Source: JBASRP01 sp044866075
Lineage (GTDB): Bacteria; Actinomycetota; AC-67
DNA length: 16,758 nucleotides
Reading direction: 5' to 3'
NCBI GenBank assembly: GCA_044866075.1
Contig: JBIOTQ010000075.1
Coordinates: forward strand, 1 to 16,758
Positions 13,676 to 16,758 of the stretch are shown here, one piece after another (the stretch's first letter is position 1; each line of letters begins with the position of its first letter). Under the pieces are notes generated by a model, which was given only the letters and a program-made list of their open reading frames with translations, had not been told where the DNA came from and did not search any database. The position numbers and the translations under genes were made by a program.

Positions 13676-14208
13676 CCGATCTCTCGCGCGGCTACGCGCA
13701 GGCTCTGTTCCAGGTCGCCCAAGCGGAGGGCGCGCTCGAGCAGGTCGAGGACGAGCTGTTCCGTTTCGCGCGCATCCTCGAGAACGAGACGCGGTTGCGC
13801 GAGTCGCTGACGGATCCGTCGGTGCCGCCCGAGCACCGAGCGAAGATGGTGCAAGAGCTGCTCGGGCCGAAAGCATCGCCGCACACGACGAACATCATCG
13901 CCTTCGTCGTGCAGCAAGGCCGCGCGCGCGAACTACCGAAGATCATCGACTCGCTCGTGCAACTGGCCGCCGAAGAGAGAAACAAGGCTGTCGCGGAGGT
14001 CCGCAGTGCCGTGCCGCTCGACGGCGAACAGCGTGAGAAACTGAAGGACGCCATCGCCCGCGCAACGGGCAAGCAGGTCGAGATGAAGGTACTCGTCGAC
14101 CCGTCGGTGGTCGGAGGCCTTCTGGTGCGCGTCGGGGATCAGATCTTCGACGGCACGGTGCGCCGCCGCCTCCAGATGGCTCGAGAGCATGTCGGGAGAG
14201 CTGAGTGA
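13672..14208 (+). CDS. atpH: F1Fo ATP synthase subunit delta
   Basis: A 178-residue OSCP/delta subunit linking the peripheral stalk to the top of F1. It begins LSRGYAQALFQVAQAEG, the conserved YAxALF region, with the N-terminal helical bundle covering about 1-105. The C-terminal region has the conserved VDPSVVGGLLVRVGDQIFDG segment (residues 143-162), followed by DGTVRRRL. Standard length and unfused. The ATG overlaps the atpF stop (ATGA), and its own TGA overlaps the atpA start, so the operon is continuous here. Confidence 0.96.
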   Translation: MTDLSRGYAQALFQVAQAEGALEQVEDELFRFARILENETRLRESLTDPSVPPEHRAKMVQELLGPKASPHTTNIIAFVVQQGRARELPKIIDSLVQLAAEERNKAVAEVRSAVPLDGEQREKLKDAIARATGKQVEMKVLVDPSVVGGLLVRVGDQIFDGTVRRRLQMAREHVGRAE

Positions 14209-15863
14209 TGGCTGAGCTGTCGATCGATCCCAACGAGATCTCCTCGGTCCTTCGAAAATACGTCGACGAATACAAGCCCACCGTCACGCGCGAAGAGGTC
14301 GGCCGCGTCCTGTACTCGGGCGACGGCATCGCGCGCGTCTCCGGCCTGCCACGATGCATGGCGAACGAGCGCCTCGAGTTCCCGAGGGGCGTCGCAGGCG
14401 TCGCGCTGAACCTCGAAGAGAACGAGATCGGCGCCGTCGTCCTCGGCGACCCGTCGGACGTCGAGGAGGGCGACCCGGTCAAGCTGACCGGCGAGATCCT
14501 TTCCGTCCCGGTCGGGGACGCGTTGCTCGGGCGCGTCGTCGACGTGCTGGGCAATCCGATCGACGGCGGGGCGCCGCTCGATGAGTCGAAGATCGCCGCG
14601 CACCGCCCGCTCGAGATCCAGGCCCCGTCCGTCGTCGAGCGCCAACCGGTGAAGGAACCGCTCTACTTCGGGATCATGGCCATCGACGCGATGACGGCGG
14701 TGGGTCGCGGACAGCGCGAGCTGATCATCGGCGACATGAAGACCGGCAAGACGGCGATCGGCATCGACGCCATCATCAACCAGAAGCGGTACTGGGGGAC
14801 CGACCGCCAGGTGAAGTGCATCTACGTCGCGGTCGGCCAGAAGGACTCGACCGTCGCGCAGGTTGTGCAGGCGCTGAAGGACGAAGGCGCGATGGAGTAC
14901 ACGGTCGTCGTCGTCGCCGGGGGATCGCGGCCGGCGCCGTTCAAGTACCTGGCGCCGTATGCCGGGTCGGCCATCGGCCAGCACTGGATGTACAACGGCG
15001 AGCACGCGCTGATCGTCTACGACGACCTGTCGAAGCAGGCGGAGGCGTACCGCGAGATCTCGCTGCTGCTCCGCCGTCCGGCCGGGCGCGAGGCGTATCC
15101 GGGCGACGTCTTCTACCTCCACTCTCGTCTGCTCGAGCGGGGCGCGAAGCTCTCGGACGACCTCGGCGGCGGCTCGTTGACGGCGCTGCCGATCGTCGAG
15201 ACCAAGGGCGGCGACATCTCGGGCTACATCCCGACGAACGTGATCTCGATCACCGACGGTCAGATCTACCTGGAGGAGGGTCTCTTCAACGCCGGCGTGC
15301 GGCCGGCGATCAACGTCGGCAAGTCGGTGTCGCGCGTCGGAGGCAACGCGCAGATCAAGGCGATGAAGTCGGTCGCCGGGTCGCTGCGTCTCGACCTCGC
15401 GGCGTACCGCGAGCTGGAGGCCTTCGCTGCCTTCGGCTCGGAGCTGGACAAGTCGTCGCAGCGGCAGCTGGAGCGCGGCGCGCGTCTTGTCGAGCTGCTC
15501 AAGCAGCCGCAGTATTCACCAGTATCGGTCGAGGATCAGGTGATCTCGATCTACGCCGGGACTAACGGCTATCTCGACGAGATCCCCGTCGGCGACGTGA
15601 AGCGGTTCCAGCGCGAGCTTCTCGAGTTCATCCACTCGCGTAATGCCGACATCCCGAAGGCGATCGCCGAGGGCGGGGCGATGTCGGAGGAGGTCGCCAC
15701 GCAGCTGAAGGGCGCGGTCGAGGAGTTCCGGCGCGGCTTCAGGGCGACCGAGGCGGGCCCGGCGGCCGAGCAGAAGAACGTGGGCTGGGAGCGCACGGCC
15801 GCGCCGGCCGAGGGTTCCGGCGAACCGACCGAAGCGGGGACCGAAGAGGTCCTCCCGGGCTAA
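14208..15863 (+). CDS. atpA: F1Fo ATP synthase subunit alpha
   Basis: Non-catalytic nucleotide-binding F1 subunit forming the alpha3beta3 hexamer. Counting from the ATG at 14208 (551 residues): N-terminal barrel to about 95 (GDGIARVSGL), Walker A GDMKTGKT at 175-182, the ALIVYDDLSKQAEAYREIS segment near 267-284 and the arginine finger Arg376 in NVGKSVSRVGGNAQ. The C-terminal helical domain ends near residue 511. About 40 further residues form an Ala/Glu/Pro/Gly-rich, net acidic tail; a tail of about this size in mycobacterial alpha suppresses ATP hydrolysis, though that one is basic. A GTG at 14205 immediately before the ATG is an alternative start adding one residue; GGGAG at 14194-14198 serves either. 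The atpG gene follows after 3 bases. Confidence 0.98.
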   Translation: MAELSIDPNEISSVLRKYVDEYKPTVTREEVGRVLYSGDGIARVSGLPRCMANERLEFPRGVAGVALNLEENEIGAVVLGDPSDVEEGDPVKLTGEILSVPVGDALLGRVVDVLGNPIDGGAPLDESKIAAHRPLEIQAPSVVERQPVKEPLYFGIMAIDAMTAVGRGQRELIIGDMKTGKTAIGIDAIINQKRYWGTDRQVKCIYVAVGQKDSTVAQVVQALKDEGAMEYTVVVVAGGSRPAPFKYLAPYAGSAIGQHWMYNGEHALIVYDDLSKQAEAYREISLLLRRPAGREAYPGDVFYLHSRLLERGAKLSDDLGGGSLTALPIVETKGGDISGYIPTNVISITDGQIYLEEGLFNAGVRPAINVGKSVSRVGGNAQIKAMKSVAGSLRLDLAAYRELEAFAAFGSELDKSSQRQLERGARLVELLKQPQYSPVSVEDQVISIYAGTNGYLDEIPVGDVKRFQRELLEFIHSRNADIPKAIAEGGAMSEEVATQLKGAVEEFRRGFRATEAGPAAEQKNVGWERTAAPAEGSGEPTEAGTEEVLPG

Positions 15864-15866
15864 GAG

Positions 15867-16758
15867 ATGGGCGCCAAGTACCGGCAGTGGCAGCGGCGGA
15901 TCGGGTCGATCCAGTCGACGATCAAAATCACGCGCGCGATGGAGCTCGTCGCGGCGTCGCGGATCGTCAAAGCCCAGAACCGGCTGGTGCAGGCGCGTCC
16001 GTACGCGGAGCGGATCCAGCAAGCGATCCGCGAGCTCGCTGGTATCACCGAGGTCGAGAACGAATTCCCGCTGTTGAAGCCGCGCGACGAGATCCGCTCG
16101 ACCGGGCTCCTGGTGATTACCAGCGACCGCGGACTCGCGGGCGCGTACAACTCGAACGTCATCCGCGTCGGCACCGGAATCATGCGCGACGCGGAGAAGG
16201 AAGGGCGTAACCGGCGCCTGCACGTCGTCGGCCGGAAGGGTCTGTCGTTCTTCCGCTTCCGCGGCTACGAGCTCGCGTCGCAGACGACCGGCATCTCCGA
16301 CACCCCGCGCTTCCAGGACGCGGAGGCGCTCGGCGAGCGCCTCGTGAAGGAGTTCATCGACGGCGACGTGGACGAGGTTCGGATTGCGTACACGGACTTC
16401 CGGTCCGCCGGGAGCCAGGTCGCCACCTCGACGCGCATCCTCCCGATCAGCCGCGAAGAGGTCGAGGCGACGCGGGGCGAGATCAACCCGCTCTATGAGT
16501 TCGAGCCCGAGCCGGCGGAGATTCTCTCGCTGCTGCTGCCGCGCTACGTCAACACGGTCATATTCGCGTGCATGTTGGAGTCGAGCGCGTCCGAGCACGC
16601 CGCCCGGCGCCGCGCGATGAAGGCGGCGACGGACTCCGGCGAGGAGCTCATCAAGGTGTACACGCGGATCGCGAACCGCGAGCGCCAGGCCGAGATCACC
16701 TCCGAGATCATGGAGGTCGTCGGCGGCGCCGAGGCGCTCCGCGAAGAAGAGAAGGTCT
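15867..16758 (+). CDS. atpG: F1Fo ATP synthase subunit gamma, 3' partial
   Basis: Central rotor shaft of F1. The ATG at 15867 lies 3 bases after the atpA stop, and the frame stays open for 297 codons to the right edge, so the stop is outside the window. The N-terminal helix reads RIGSIQSTIKITRAMELVAA (residues 11-30), the Rossmann-like core has VITSDRGLAGAYNSNVIR near 82-99, and the C-terminal helix has ESSASEHAARRRAMKAATDS and NRERQAEITSEIMEVVGG. The last conserved segment is already reached, so only a few residues are probably missing. The C-terminal tail continues with charged ALREEEKV. The gene is intact so far; atpD and atpC are expected to follow. Confidence 0.95.
   Translation, partial: MGAKYRQWQRRIGSIQSTIKITRAMELVAASRIVKAQNRLVQARPYAERIQQAIRELAGITEVENEFPLLKPRDEIRSTGLLVITSDRGLAGAYNSNVIRVGTGIMRDAEKEGRNRRLHVVGRKGLSFFRFRGYELASQTTGISDTPRFQDAEALGERLVKEFIDGDVDEVRIAYTDFRSAGSQVATSTRILPISREEVEATRGEINPLYEFEPEPAEILSLLLPRYVNTVIFACMLESSASEHAARRRAMKAATDSGEELIKVYTRIANRERQAEITSEIMEVVGGAEALREEEKV

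Noticed and set aside
1..16758. CRISPR arrays, tRNA or rRNA genes, insertion sequences and prophage or defence genes
   Set aside because: No direct-repeat arrays, cloverleaf-like segments, transposase motifs or terminal inverted repeats were seen. Gene gaps are all below about 75 bases.

Overview
The window is a GC-rich bacterial chromosome segment in which every supported gene lies on the + strand, tightly packed with many 4-base start/stop overlaps. It most resembles a member of the Actinomycetota, probably outside the classical actinomycete genera. The evidence is a mycothiol-dependent-enzyme family protein (TIGR03083/DinB-like), a ribose-5-phosphate isomerase B with the mycobacterial Ser/Glu active-site pattern, a Rho factor with a long Arg/Gly-rich insertion, TAnnnT -10 boxes set directly at start codons (leaderless style), and gene order like the M. 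tuberculosis rho-rpmE-prfA-prmC-sua5-wecA-atp region. The organism assignment is inference; no rRNA or other taxonomic marker gene was analysed.

Layout: (1) 1-1558, carbon metabolism: the 3' part of a 2-phosphoglycerate-kinase-like gene (its start lies before the window) overlapping a small single-domain transaldolase. (2) 1582-5187: rho, rpmE (zinc-type L31), a DUF1385 membrane protein and a predicted mycothiol-dependent enzyme. (3) 5209-7787: prfA (RF1), prmC (the methyltransferase for the RF1 GGQ glutamine) and a TsaC/Sua5-type tRNA t6A synthesis protein, with a predicted leaderless promoter at prfA. (4) 7827-11152: low-molecular-weight tyrosine phosphatase, rpiB, glyA and a WecA/MraY-type prenyl-phosphate sugar transferase, again starting at a leaderless-type -10 box. 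(5) 11211 to the right edge: the F1Fo ATP synthase operon (atpZ-like, atpI-like, atpB, atpE, atpF, atpH, atpA, atpG); atpG runs off the edge and atpD/atpC presumably follow.

How the genes work together: the block joins transcription termination (Rho), translation (L31, RF1 and its modifier PrmC, t6A formation), central and one-carbon metabolism (transaldolase, RpiB, GlyA), cell-envelope lipid carrier chemistry (WecA-like) and energy conversion (ATP synthase). From memory, the order tal-rho-rpmE-(DUF1385)-prfA-prmC-sua5-LMW phosphatase-rpiB-glyA-atp also recalls the corresponding Bacillus/Clostridia region, so the locus looks like an old Gram-positive housekeeping cluster.

I found no CRISPR array, mobile element, tRNA, rRNA, toxin, defence system or plausible minus-strand gene, and no intergenic gap over 300 bases. 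There is no convincing undescribed system here. The points most worth a second look are the three leaderless-type promoters, the start choices they imply, the conserved gene order, and a few residue-level specificity clues.
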